Below are positions 51,308-59,966 of a DNA stretch of 64,000 nt, piece after piece. The position numbers and the translations under genes were made by a program. Location: assembly GCF_036181745.1 (NCBI RefSeq), contig NZ_CP108080.1, forward strand, positions 2,852,001 through 2,916,000. The letters are read 5' to 3'. How positions within the stretch are numbered: the stretch's first letter is position 1; each line of letters starts with the position of its first letter. The notes under the pieces are model-generated. The model saw only the letters and a list, made by a program, of their open reading frames with translations. It did not search any database and was not told the DNA's origin. The stretch comes from Streptomyces sp. NBC_00259. GTDB taxonomy: Bacteria > Actinomycetota > Actinomycetes > Streptomycetales > Streptomycetaceae.

Positions 51308-51730
51308 TCAGTACGCCTCGACGACCTTGACGTCCTCCTCGGTGACCTCGCCCTCGACGATCCGGAAGGACCGGAACTGGAACGGGCCGGCGTCGTCCGC
51401 GTCGGCCGTGGACACCAGGACGTAGTGGGCGCCGGGCTCGTTGGCGTACGAGATGTCGGTGCGGGAGGGATACGCCTCGGTCGCGGTGTGGGAGTGGTAG
51501 ATGATCACCGGTTCCTCGTCGCGGTCGTCCATCTCCCGGTACAGCTTGAGCAGATCCGTCGAGTCGAACTCGTAGAACGTGGGCGAGCGCGCGGCGTTGA
51601 GCATCGGGATGAAGCGTTCGGGCCGCCCCTCGCCCACCGGTCCGGCGACCACGCCGCAGGCCTCGTCGGGGTGGTCCTCGCGGGCGTGGGCGACGATCCG
51701 GTCGTACAGGGCCTGGGTGATGGTCAGCAT
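51308..51730 (-). CDS. mec: JAMM/MPN+ metalloprotease Mec (CysO processing)
   Basis: This 140-residue zinc peptidase of the MPN/JAB1 fold has the JAMM residues: Glu in DEACGVVAG, and HSHTATEAYPSRTD (HxH...S..D) as the zinc-binding and catalytic segment. In the CysO pathway it cleaves CysO-cysteine or trims the CysO tail. It lies upstream of the leader peptide, cysO and cysM on the same strand; the ~100 bp gap to the leader contains the leader's likely promoter, so the downstream genes can be transcribed separately. Confidence in family and role is high because of the context. Confidence 0.92.
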   Translation of the reverse strand: MLTITQALYDRIVAHAREDHPDEACGVVAGPVGEGRPERFIPMLNAARSPTFYEFDSTDLLKLYREMDDRDEEPVIIYHSHTATEAYPSRTDISYANEPGAHYVLVSTADADDAGPFQFRSFRIVEGEVTEEDVKVVEAY

Positions 51731-51862
51731 GATGACGAGAATAGGCGGACGGCTCGCGGATCTGAGATCCGGGGACCAATGAGTGAGATCGCGCCCGGTC
51801 GCCCTGCCGGGCGCCCTGCCGGTTGTCCTGCCGTCGTCCTGCCGGTCGTAGCGCCGGCCTTC

Positions 51863-52501
51863 CTACCGGTCGTCCTGGCGGTCGGTCACGGCGAGCAGCG
51901 CGTGCACGGTGGTCTCCATCGTGCGGCGGGCGGCCTGCGGGTCCAGGCCGCTGCCGCGCCAGTGGTACCAGGCGCCCCATGTGGTCACCGCGTCCAGCCC
52001 GTTGAGCAGGTCGGTCCTGCGTTCCCCGGGCAGCCGGTCGAGTTCCACGGCGAAGACGTCGGCCAGCCGCCGGCGGGCGAAGTCCATCACGTGCCGGACG
52101 GCTTCCTCGACCCGCTCGGAGGGCCGCTCGATGCGCATCATCGTCCGCCGTGACGGAGTGATCCATTCCAGGACGCGGGCGCGCTGCTCGACGAGTGCCG
52201 CGACCCGCGCTTCCCGGGGTCCGTCCGTCGGCAGTGGCTGGATCTGTGCGGCCAGCTGGTCCAGGCGCCGGGCGATGGCGGTGTCCTGGAGCTGGGCCAT
52301 GTCGGCGAAGTGGTGGAAGACCAGGCGCCGGGACACCCCGGCGCGCTCGGCGACGCGGTCGGCGGGGAACTGGGTCTCCCCCTCGTCCAGCAGGGAGAGC
52401 ATCGCGTCGGCGATCTTCTCGCGGGTCTGCCGCCCGCGCTCGGTGCGGCCGTCCGGCGCTCCGTCCCGGGCGCGTTCGGCCTGCGGGTGCGACTGCTTCA
52501 C
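51863..52501 (-). CDS. TetR-family repressor
   Basis: This 212-residue regulator has an N-terminal helix-turn-helix of TetR type (ERAGVSRRLVFHHFADMAQLQDTA region, about residues 49-72) and an all-helical ligand-binding core. It is divergent from an MMPL transporter gene, and the 132 bp between contain two palindromes of the same family. The usual reading is self-repression and repression of the transporter until a lipid or hydrophobic ligand binds. The ligand is unknown. Confidence 0.9.
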   Translation of the reverse strand: MKQSHPQAERARDGAPDGRTERGRQTREKIADAMLSLLDEGETQFPADRVAERAGVSRRLVFHHFADMAQLQDTAIARRLDQLAAQIQPLPTDGPREARVAALVEQRARVLEWITPSRRTMMRIERPSERVEEAVRHVMDFARRRLADVFAVELDRLPGERRTDLLNGLDAVTTWGAWYHWRGSGLDPQAARRTMETTVHALLAVTDRQDDR

Positions 52502-52556
52502 GGCGCCACCTCCCGTCCCTCGGTCCGTCCGATGCGTTCATCGCAGCGTTGACATT

Positions 52557-52575
52557 GTTGCACTCCCGATGCAAC
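52557..52575. promoter_or_regulatory. TetR operator A of the MMPL divergent promoter
   Basis: GTTGCAC-N5-ATGCAAC, an inverted repeat (6 of 7 matching), 56 bp upstream of the TetR start. It shares arm sequence and spacer with operator B, 26 bp away centre to centre. Confidence 0.65.
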
Positions 52576-52582
52576 TGTGCCG

Positions 52583-52601
52583 ATTGCACGCTGAGTGCAA
52601 T
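52583..52601. promoter_or_regulatory. TetR operator B of the MMPL divergent promoter
   Basis: ATTGCAC-N5-GTGCAAT, a perfect 7-bp inverted repeat 33 bp before the MMPL start. Together with operator A it suggests cooperative binding of the adjacent TetR protein. Confidence 0.7.
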
Positions 52602-52633
52602 AACTTTCGCCGCACGAGAGGTCCGCTCATCCG

Positions 52634-54865
52634 ATGCTCCTGTCCGTAGGGCGCTGGTGCGCCCGCAGACCCAAGCGGACCGTCACCGCCTGGCTGCTGC
52701 TGCTCATCGCCCTGGGCGCCGCCCTGGGGGCCTTCGGGAAGATCACCACCGAGGCCGTGACCATCCCCGGCAGCGACAGCCAGGCCGCCCGCGACGCCGC
52801 CGAAGCCTTCGACGACGCGGCCTCCGGCCGCCAGCCCGTCGTCCTGTACGCACCGGCGGACGCCGAGCCGCTCACCGCGGCCGGGCAGCGGAAGGCGGTC
52901 GAGGAGGCCGCGCGCGCCGTCGCGGAGGTGGATCACGTCGTCGCCGTCACCACGCCGTACGAGCCGGCGGGCGGCGGTCTCGGCGCGGACGGCCGCACCG
53001 GCCGGCTCACGGTCGAACTCGACGTCACCGGCCGGGACATCACCCCCGGGACCACCCGGAGCATCACGGACGCGGCCGCCCCGGCGACGAGGGCCGGGAT
53101 CGAGGTGACCCCCGGCGGCGATCTCGCCGCCGCCGCGGACAAGGGCTCCACCGGCCACAGCGAGATCATCGGGCTCGCCGCCGCCTTCGTCATCCTCGCC
53201 GTGGGCTTCGGCAGCCTGGTCGCGGCCGGGGTCCCGCTGCTGACGGGAGTCGTCGGCCTGGCCGTCTCCCTGTGTGCGATCGGGCTGGCGGGCCATCTGA
53301 TGGACATGCCGTCCTCGGGCACGACCATCGCGGCGATGATCGGCCTCGGCGTGGGCATCGACTACACGCTCTTCTGTCTGACCAGGTTCCGTGAGCTCCG
53401 GGCGGCCGGCCTGAGCCCCGAGGACGCCGCCGCGCGCACCACGGCCGGCTCCGGCAAGGCCGTCGTGTTCGCGGGCAGCGCGGTCATCGCCGCCCTCGCC
53501 GGGCTCGCACTGGGCGGTCTGCCCCTGCTCCACGCGCTGGCGCTGGCCCCGGGCGTCGCCGTGCTCGTCGCCATGGCGGCCACGCTCACGCTGCTGCCCG
53601 CGGTGCTCTCGCTGCTCGGGCGGCGGCTCACGCCGAAGGTCCGCGCGACCGGGGCCACGAGCGAGGCGTCAAAGACCGCCGGCCAGGCACGGCCGGCCGG
53701 CTGGGGCCGTATCGCGGCGTCCGTCGCCTCGCGGCCGTGGCGCTTCCTGATCGCCGCCCTCGCGCTGATCGGCGTGCTCGCCGCCCCCGCCGCGCAGTTG
53801 ACGTTCGGTCAGCTCGACGCGGGCGACAAGGCCGCCGGTACGGCGAGCCGCATCGCGTACGACCGGCTCGCCGACGCCTTCGGCCCCGGCGCCAACGGCC
53901 CGCTGCAGGTCGTGTCCACGCTGCCCGCCCCGGTGTCCGGCCCAAAGGACGCACAGGTCACGGACGTCACCGCCGCCCTGCGCGCCGCCCCCGGCGTCGC
54001 GTCCGTCGGGCCCGCGCAGCTGTCCGCCGACGGTGCTCATGTTCGCTGGCAGGTCACGCCCACCACCGCGCCCGCGGACCCGGCCACCACCGCACTCGTA
54101 CGCGAGCTGAGGAAGGAGACGCTGCCCGAGGCGACCGCGGGCACCGGTCAGGTGACCCATGTGGGCGGGGCCACGGCCGCCCAGGCCGACCTGAACGACC
54201 GGCTGACCCGGCGGATGCCACTGGTCGTCGGCTTCGTCCTCGCCGTCGCCGCGCTGCTCCTGCTGGTGGCCTTCCGCTCCCTGGTCGTCGCGGTGACGGC
54301 CGCACTGATGAACCTGGTCGCGGTCGCCGCCTCGTACGGTGTGCTGACCGCGGTCTTCCCGTGGGGCCGGGGCGCGTCCCTCATCGGGCTCGAAGGGCCC
54401 GTGCAGATCCCCGGATACGTCCCCCTGCTGATGTTCGCCGTGCTGTTCGGCCTCTCCATGGACTACGAGGTCTTCCTGCTCAGCGCGGTCCGCGCCGCCT
54501 ACCTGCGCGACGGGGACAACCGGCGGGCGGTGGTCGCCGGGCTGGCCGGAACGGGACGGATCATCACCTCCGCCGCGCTGATCATGGTCAGCGTCTTCCT
54601 CGGCTACCTGCTGTCCGACGACCCCGTGGTGAAGATGTTCGGCATCGGCCTGGCCACGGCCGTCGCGCTCGACGCCACCGTCGTACGCGGCGTGCTCGTA
54701 CCGTCCACGATGGTGCTGCTCGGCCGCGCCAACTGGTGGCTGCCCGCCCGGTTGGACCGGCTGCTGCCGCATCTGGCCATCGAGGACGACGGCGATGACG
54801 ACGCGCCCGCGCCCGCCGCCCCGGCCGGTGGCACCGCCCTCACCGGCACCCGGGGGTCGTCATGA
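52634..54865 (+). CDS. MMPL-family transporter
   Basis: This 743-residue RND-superfamily membrane protein has two MMPL-type halves with about 12 hydrophobic segments. Blocks seen include TTIAAMIGLGVGIDYTLFCLTRFRE in the first half and MFAVLFGLSMDYEVFLLSAVR in the second, the proton-relay Asp-Tyr pairs of the family. MMPL proteins export lipids and siderophores across the membrane. It overlaps the DUF2993 gene by four bases and is controlled by the divergent TetR gene, so the three genes act together. Substrate unknown. Confidence 0.92.
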   Translation: MLLSVGRWCARRPKRTVTAWLLLLIALGAALGAFGKITTEAVTIPGSDSQAARDAAEAFDDAASGRQPVVLYAPADAEPLTAAGQRKAVEEAARAVAEVDHVVAVTTPYEPAGGGLGADGRTGRLTVELDVTGRDITPGTTRSITDAAAPATRAGIEVTPGGDLAAAADKGSTGHSEIIGLAAAFVILAVGFGSLVAAGVPLLTGVVGLAVSLCAIGLAGHLMDMPSSGTTIAAMIGLGVGIDYTLFCLTRFRELRAAGLSPEDAAARTTAGSGKAVVFAGSAVIAALAGLALGGLPLLHALALAPGVAVLVAMAATLTLLPAVLSLLGRRLTPKVRATGATSEASKTAGQARPAGWGRIAASVASRPWRFLIAALALIGVLAAPAAQLTFGQLDAGDKAAGTASRIAYDRLADAFGPGANGPLQVVSTLPAPVSGPKDAQVTDVTAALRAAPGVASVGPAQLSADGAHVRWQVTPTTAPADPATTALVRELRKETLPEATAGTGQVTHVGGATAAQADLNDRLTRRMPLVVGFVLAVAALLLLVAFRSLVVAVTAALMNLVAVAASYGVLTAVFPWGRGASLIGLEGPVQIPGYVPLLMFAVLFGLSMDYEVFLLSAVRAAYLRDGDNRRAVVAGLAGTGRIITSAALIMVSVFLGYLLSDDPVVKMFGIGLATAVALDATVVRGVLVPSTMVLLGRANWWLPARLDRLLPHLAIEDDGDDDAPAPAAPAGGTALTGTRGSS

Positions 54866-55548
54866 TCCGGCGTCCCGCCGCCGGCCGCCGGAGGCTGCTG
54901 CGGATCGCGCTCGCCTCGGCCGCCGTACTCGCCGCGCTGCCCGTCGCCGACCGGATCGCCGCCGCGGTCGCCGAGGAGCGGATCGCCGAGCGGATCGCGG
55001 GACGGCAGAGCGCCCTGGTCGGCACCCCGCAGGTGAGCATCGACGCCTTCCCGTTCCTGCCGGCGGCCGCGGAGGGAACCTTCCCCAAGGTGGCGGTACG
55101 GGCCGACGCCGTGACCCGGGAAGGGCGGACCGTGCAGGCGTCGCTGGAGCTGCGCGAGGTCTCCGAGCGGGCGGGCGCGTACACGGCCGCCACCGCCGAG
55201 GCACGGTTCACCGCGCCCTTCGGCTCCTTCGGTGACGATCTGGGCGAGGGAGCCTCGTTCTCCGCGGACGAGGAGGGACGCCTTCGTATCGACCGTGATG
55301 TCCTCGGCCTGCCGCTGACCGTCGTCGCCGAGGTGCGCCTGACCGGGCGCACCGTCACCGTGGTGCCCGTCGCCGCCTCCTTCGCGGGCCGTCCGGTGGA
55401 CCCGGCGGGGCCTCGTATCTCCGCGGCCTTCAGCGGCCGGGAGCGCACGGTGCCGGAGCTGCCCGGCGGGCTGACCCCCACCGGCGTCTCGGTCGGCGAC
55501 GCCGGGGTGACGCTCCACGCCCGCGCGGACGGCGTCCGGTTCACCTGA
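54862..55548 (+). CDS. DUF2993 (LmeA-like) lipid-binding protein
   Basis: This 228-residue protein has an N-terminal signal or membrane segment (RLLRIALASAAVLAALPVA) and a beta-rich body typical of DUF2993: VSIDAFPFLPAAAEGTFPKV, LELREVSERAG and GVTLHARADGVRFT. LmeA, the characterised mycobacterial member, binds phospholipid and supports envelope assembly. It overlaps the MMPL gene (ATGA), suggesting that it hands over or receives the MMPL cargo. Role inferred from family and context. Confidence 0.88.
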   Translation: MIRRPAAGRRRLLRIALASAAVLAALPVADRIAAAVAEERIAERIAGRQSALVGTPQVSIDAFPFLPAAAEGTFPKVAVRADAVTREGRTVQASLELREVSERAGAYTAATAEARFTAPFGSFGDDLGEGASFSADEEGRLRIDRDVLGLPLTVVAEVRLTGRTVTVVPVAASFAGRPVDPAGPRISAAFSGRERTVPELPGGLTPTGVSVGDAGVTLHARADGVRFT

Positions 55549-55574
55549 GCCGTGTCCGGCGGCCCGGGACGCAC

Positions 55575-55614
55575 ATCGGGCCATGCCGGGCGGGAGAGCC
55601 CGGCATGACCCGAT
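55575..55614. terminator. long hairpin terminator
   Basis: A 17-bp stem with one mismatch (ATCGGG-C-CATGCCGGGC and partner) closes a 6-base loop between the DUF2993 gene and the convergent permease gene. Confidence 0.9.
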
Positions 55615-55638
55615 GACTGGTGCGAGGGGAGCGTGCCG

Positions 55639-57084
55639 CTACTTGGCGGCGTCCGCGTACTCGCGGGCGGGCTCGGCGGGGCCCTGCGGCTTGTTGGACT
55701 TCATGACGAACCAGCCGATGGCCAGCGCGACGGCCCAGCCGGCGCCGACGTACAGGCTCACGCGGGAGTCCGGGTCGTACGCGATCAGGCAGGTCACGAA
55801 GAGCAGGAACACCAGGGCGATCCAGCTGCAGACCGCGCCGCCTGGGGCCGGGAAGGAGGAGGCGGGCAGCCGGCCGGCCTCGACCGCGCGGCGGTAGCGG
55901 ATGTGGCTGATGAGGATCATCATCCAGGTCCAGATACCGGCCGCGGTGGCCACCGAGGTGACGTAGCCGAACGCCTTCTCCGGGACGACGTAGTTGAGCA
56001 GCACGCCGATACCCATGAGGGCGACGGAGACGGTGATGCCGATGGCCGGGGTCTTGCTCGCGGCCAGCTTGCCCAGCGCCTTCGGGGCCTCGCCGTTGGA
56101 GGCCAGGTCGCGCAGCATACGGCCGGTGGAGTACATGCCGGAGTTGCAGGACGACAGGGCCGCGGTGAGGACGACGAAGTTGACGATGGCCGCACCGGCC
56201 GGGATGCCGATCTTGGCGAACGCGGCGACGAAGGGGCTCACGCCGGGCGCGAACTCAGTCCACTTGACCACGCACAGGATGACCGTGAGGGCACCGACGT
56301 AGAAGAGGGCGATGCGCCAGGGCAGCGAGTTGATCGCCTTGGGCAGGGTCTTCTCGGGGTTCTCGGACTCGCCGGCGGTGACGCCGACCAGCTCGACGGC
56401 GAGGTAGGCGAACATCACGCCCTGCAGGGTCATCAGGCTGGAGCCGATGCCCTTGGGGAAGAAGCCGTCGAACGCCCACAGGTTGGAGACCTGGGCGGTG
56501 TCACCCGCGGCGCTGAAGCCGAAGGTCAGCACACCGAGACCGATGACGATCATGCCGATGAGCGCGGTCACCTTGACCATCGAGAACCAGAACTCGATCT
56601 CGCCGAACAGCTTCACCGAGATCAGGTTGGCGATGTAGAGGACGACCAGGAAGACCAGGGCCGTGACCCACTGCGGGACCGAGGGGAACCAGTAGTTGAT
56701 GTAGATGGCGGCGGCGGTGAGTTCCGCCATGCCGGTCACGATCCACATCAGCCAGTACGTCCAGCCGGTGACATAGCCGAAGAACGGGCCGAGGAACTCC
56801 CGGGAGTACTCCGCGAAGGAGCCGGAGACCGGCCGGTAGAGGAGCAGCTCGCCGAGCGCTCGCATGATGAAGAAGATGATCACGCCCGCGAGGGCGTACA
56901 TGAGAATGAGGCTGGGTCCGGCCTTCGCGATGTTCGCGCCGGCGCCCAGGAACAGACCTACGCCGATGGCGCCGCCGATGGCGATCATCTGGACCTGACG
57001 GGGCCCGAGCCCACGCTCGTAGCCCTCACTCGAAATGCCCGCGGCCTCATTGCCGTCATGCGTGTCGACCCGCGCTGAGGTCAT
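55639..57084 (-). CDS. AAT-family amino acid permease
   Basis: This 481-residue transporter has about 12 hydrophobic segments with the family start GLGPRQVQMIAIGGAIGVGLF (residues given as 26-46) and the conserved GGNTAWYVGYLVGW-like middle region seen here as VTGWTYWLMWIVTGMAELTA. ATG 57084 has GAAAGG upstream; an ATG seven codons earlier lacks one. It belongs to the GABA/lysine/aromatic amino acid permease group; substrate unknown. The 320-bp upstream region holds hairpins discussed below. Confidence 0.9.
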   Translation of the reverse strand: MTSARVDTHDGNEAAGISSEGYERGLGPRQVQMIAIGGAIGVGLFLGAGANIAKAGPSLILMYALAGVIIFFIMRALGELLLYRPVSGSFAEYSREFLGPFFGYVTGWTYWLMWIVTGMAELTAAAIYINYWFPSVPQWVTALVFLVVLYIANLISVKLFGEIEFWFSMVKVTALIGMIVIGLGVLTFGFSAAGDTAQVSNLWAFDGFFPKGIGSSLMTLQGVMFAYLAVELVGVTAGESENPEKTLPKAINSLPWRIALFYVGALTVILCVVKWTEFAPGVSPFVAAFAKIGIPAGAAIVNFVVLTAALSSCNSGMYSTGRMLRDLASNGEAPKALGKLAASKTPAIGITVSVALMGIGVLLNYVVPEKAFGYVTSVATAAGIWTWMMILISHIRYRRAVEAGRLPASSFPAPGGAVCSWIALVFLLFVTCLIAYDPDSRVSLYVGAGWAVALAIGWFVMKSNKPQGPAEPAREYADAAK

Positions 57085-57172
57085 GGATGGTGCGCCTTTC
57101 TCCATGCTGACCCGCGCGCCGACTGCCTGCGGCTGCGGACCAGGTCCTGATCCCCCCGGATATGGATGGAGT

Positions 57173-57219
57173 GCCACCGGCGATCTGCCGGTCCGAGCGC
57201 CCCCGGGAACATGGGTGGC
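57173..57219 (-). promoter_or_regulatory. structured segment in the 5' region of the amino acid permease gene
   Basis: Within the 320 bp before the permease start there are nested stems: ACCGGC-GATCT-GCCGGT at 57176-57192 and GCCACC/GGTGGC closing 57173-57219. They lie 90-135 bp before the start codon, in the expected leader region. No known riboswitch is recognised; the remaining leader, to 57405, shows no other clear feature. Confidence 0.4.
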
Positions 57220-57405
57220 GTCCCCGGCAGGTCGTGAAGATTTATCACGCCCGCAACATTGATCCAGCCACGTCGATGTGACGCACCGCACAGGAAGAAC
57301 CGGACAATAACCCCTTGGCGCAGCAAAGCGGAGCGCCCGAGTGACGGGATCGTTATCCGGAATTGAGCGTCCGTTGAGCGAACACCACCGGGCGCGACGG
57401 TGTCG

Positions 57406-58002
57406 CTACGGGGTCAGCGTCTCGACGAGCGTCTCCTGGAGCGCGCCGAGCCAGAGGTACGCCATGACCATCGGCTTGCGCGGATCGGAGTCCGGCAGCC
57501 GGTAGAGGTCTCCGCCCTCGTCCTCGTCGGCGACCTCCAGCCGGGTGCCGATGGTCAGCCGCAGGTCGTTGAGCGCGCCGAGCCAGTGCAGCGAGTCGTC
57601 GGCGGTGAGCTTGAGGACGGCGCCGCCCTCCCCCGTCGCGGTCAGCGCGTCGAGGTTGCGGACGACCACGAGCGCGTCGTCACGCTTGCGGGTGCGCAGG
57701 TCGTTCTCCGTGTAGCGGCGGAACTCGGCGGAGAACTCCCGGACTTCCTCGCTCTCGCCGTCCTTGACCTCCGGGCCGCCGTACGCGTCGGGGAACAGAC
57801 GCGCCAGCGCCGGGTCGGACGGCGGCTCGCTCGGGCCCTCGGCGAAGAGCGCGGCGAGCGGGTCCTCGCCCTGGGCGGGTTCGTCGCCGGGGCCGATGAG
57901 TTCCAGCAACTGGACGGTGAGCGAGCGCAGGATGGAGATCTCGACCTCGTCGAGCGCGACGGCCGCGCCGCCGCCCGGCAGCGCCTCGAAGTGTCCGGCC
58001 AT
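57406..58002 (-). CDS. DUF2017 protein
   Basis: This 198-residue soluble protein matches DUF2017, the family encoded after clpS in many actinobacteria. It shows the N-terminal VEISILRSLTVQLLELIGPGD segment (about residues 18-38), an acidic middle region (GPSEPPSDPALARLFPDAYGG) and C-terminal helices ending in LWLGALQETLVETLTP. Its ATG overlaps the clpS stop (TGATG). Function unknown; co-translation with ClpS suggests a role in regulated proteolysis. Confidence 0.9.
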   Translation of the reverse strand: MAGHFEALPGGGAAVALDEVEISILRSLTVQLLELIGPGDEPAQGEDPLAALFAEGPSEPPSDPALARLFPDAYGGPEVKDGESEEVREFSAEFRRYTENDLRTRKRDDALVVVRNLDALTATGEGGAVLKLTADDSLHWLGALNDLRLTIGTRLEVADEDEGGDLYRLPDSDPRKPMVMAYLWLGALQETLVETLTP

Positions 58003-58313
58003 CACTGACGTTCCTGGGAGAGCGTGGCCCACAGCCCGTAGCCGTGCATCGCCTGCACGTCACGTTCCATTTCCTCGCGACTGCCGCTGGAGACGATCGC
58101 GCGGCCCTTGTGGTGGACGTCCAGCATCAGTTTGTGGGCCTTGTCCTTGGGATAGCCGAAGTAGGCCTGGAAGACGTACGTGACGTAGCTCATCAGATTG
58201 ACCGGATCGTTGTGGACGATCGTCACCCAGGGGACATCGGGCTCGGGTACGGCGAAGGTCTCCTCGGCCGACTGGGTCTCTTCGATCTCTAGGGGCACAG
58301 TCACTCCACCCAT
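58002..58313 (-). CDS. clpS: ATP-dependent Clp protease adaptor ClpS
   Basis: This 103-residue adaptor delivers N-degron substrates to ClpAP/ClpCP. The family blocks are present: [21 protein letters not shown] (the substrate-binding pocket contains Asn and Asp from HNDPVN) and [25 protein letters not shown] 58313 is chosen because the adaptor core begins shortly after; the longer frame adds 18 residues rich in Arg and Pro. It is co-translated with DUF2017 and divergent from pncB. A strong palindrome lies between it and pncB. Confidence 0.93.
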   Translation of the reverse strand: MGGVTVPLEIEETQSAEETFAVPEPDVPWVTIVHNDPVNLMSYVTYVFQAYFGYPKDKAHKLMLDVHHKGRAIVSSGSREEMERDVQAMHGYGLWATLSQERQ

Positions 58314-58363
58314 GCTGCCACCCGAGGGGCCCCGTCGCATAAACGACCCCGGCCGAATCGCCG

Positions 58364-58388
58364 ACATCTCGTCACTCTGACGAGATGT
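58364..58388. promoter_or_regulatory. perfect 11-bp-arm palindrome between clpS and pncB
   Basis: ACATCTCGTCA-CTC-TGACGAGATGT has perfect 11-bp arms and a three-base centre. It lies 51 bp before clpS and just upstream of a possible pncB -10 element (TAGCAT, 58393-58398). It is in the divergent promoter region and not at a gene end, so it is an operator rather than a terminator. The regulator is not identified. Confidence 0.7.
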
Positions 58389-58485
58389 GCGCTAGCATCG
58401 CTCGTATGGCAGCGATTCCCGGGGGCCACCCCCCGGACCCCCGGCCGGCTCGGCCGGCGGCCGAGACGAGAGTTCGAGGTTGACC

Positions 58486-59820
58486 ATGGTGAGCACTGCG
58501 GATCTGGGTCTTCCCGTGGAGGTGCCGTCGACCGCGCTCTTCACCGACCAGTACGAGTTCACGATGCTCCAGGCGGCGCTGAAGGCCGGCACGGCGGACC
58601 GTCGCTCCGTCTTCGAGCTCTTCACCCGCCGGCTCCCCGAGGGCCGACGCTACGGAGTCGTCGCCGGCATCGGACGCGTCCTGGACGCCGTGGAGAACTT
58701 CCGCTTCGACGACGGCGTGCTCCGCTTCCTCAGGGACCGGCGCATCGTCGACGAGCCCACGCTGCGCTGGCTGTCCGACTACCGCTTCAGCGGCGACATC
58801 TGGGGCTACCCGGAGGGCGAGGTCTACTTTCCCGGTTCGCCGGTCCTGCGCGTCGAGGGCTCCTTCGCCGAGTGCGTGCTGCTGGAGACCGTGGTCCTGT
58901 CGATCCTCAACCACGACTCGGCGATCGCCGCCGCCGCTTCCCGCATGTCCTCCGCCGCCGGCGGACGCCGGCTCATCGAGATGGGCGCCCGGCGCACGCA
59001 CGAGCTCGCCGCGGTCGCCTCCGCGCGCGCGGCGTACGTCGGGGGCTTCGACTCCACCTCCGTTCTCGCCGCCGGCTTCCGCTACGGCATCCCGACGGTC
59101 GGTACCAGCGCCCACGCGTTCACTCTTCTGCATGACACCGAGCGGGACGCCTTCCGGGCCCAGGTCGACTCACTCGGACGCGGTACGACACTGCTCGTCG
59201 ACACCTACGACGTCGCCGAGGCCGTCCGTACGGCCGTCGAGGTCGCCGGGCCGGAGCTCGGCGCCGTACGCATCGACTCCGGCGACCTGCTGCTGGTGGC
59301 CCACCGGGTGCGGCAGCAGCTGGACGAGCTGGGGGCGCACGACACGAAGATCGTCGTGACGTCCGACCTGGACGAGTACGCGATCGCGTCGCTCGCCGCG
59401 GCACCCGTGGACGCGTACGGCGTCGGAACGCAGCTGGTCACGGGCAGCGGGCAGCCGACCTGCTCGATGGTCTACAAGCTGGTCGCGCGGGCCGGCTCGG
59501 CCGATCCGGGGGCGCCGCTGACCGCTGTGGCGAAGAAGTCCTCGGGCGGGAAACTGTCCGTGGGGGGCCGCAAGTGGGCCGCCCGCCGCCTCGACGGGCA
59601 GGGCGTCGCCGAGGCCGAGGTGCTCGGCACCGGACCGGTGCCGGACGCGCTCGCGGACCGGCAGCTGCTGGTGGAGCTGGTCAAGGGCGGCGAGGTCGTC
59701 GCCCGTGAGCCGCTGGACGCGGCGCGGGACCGGCACATCGCGGCGCGGTCGGGACTGCCGATGTCCGCGACCCAGCTGTCCCGTGGCGAGCCGGTGATCC
59801 CGACGGAGTACCGGATGTGA
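58486..59820 (+). CDS. pncB: nicotinate phosphoribosyltransferase
   Basis: This 444-residue enzyme makes nicotinate mononucleotide in NAD salvage. Family blocks seen: ALFTDQYEFTMLQAALKAG near the start, FELFTRRLPEGRRYGVVAG and VGGFDSTSVLAAGFRYGIPTVGTSAHAF (the phosphoribosyl site), and IDSGDLLLVAH. ATG 58486 is preferred to TTG 58480 in the GAGG ribosome site. With pncA downstream on the same strand it makes a nicotinamide-to-NaMN salvage pair. A strong palindrome lies upstream. Confidence 0.95.
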   Translation: MVSTADLGLPVEVPSTALFTDQYEFTMLQAALKAGTADRRSVFELFTRRLPEGRRYGVVAGIGRVLDAVENFRFDDGVLRFLRDRRIVDEPTLRWLSDYRFSGDIWGYPEGEVYFPGSPVLRVEGSFAECVLLETVVLSILNHDSAIAAAASRMSSAAGGRRLIEMGARRTHELAAVASARAAYVGGFDSTSVLAAGFRYGIPTVGTSAHAFTLLHDTERDAFRAQVDSLGRGTTLLVDTYDVAEAVRTAVEVAGPELGAVRIDSGDLLLVAHRVRQQLDELGAHDTKIVVTSDLDEYAIASLAAAPVDAYGVGTQLVTGSGQPTCSMVYKLVARAGSADPGAPLTAVAKKSSGGKLSVGGRKWAARRLDGQGVAEAEVLGTGPVPDALADRQLLVELVKGGEVVAREPLDAARDRHIAARSGLPMSATQLSRGEPVIPTEYRM

Positions 59821-59966
59821 CCCGGGTGAACACGAGTGATCCACGGGGGACCCGAGAGCCGACGGCAGTGCCTCCGGCAGGCAAAGGCCCCCTCCCACAA
59901 GACGGTTGAAGTCTCTACCCTCAGAACGTTGCCCCCATATCGCCCCCTCCCCGAAGGACACCCGCC

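Noticed and set aside
57085..57405. ydaO-type (c-di-AMP) or another known riboswitch before the amino acid permease
   Set aside because: I could not match conserved blocks of any riboswitch class; only generic hairpins are visible.
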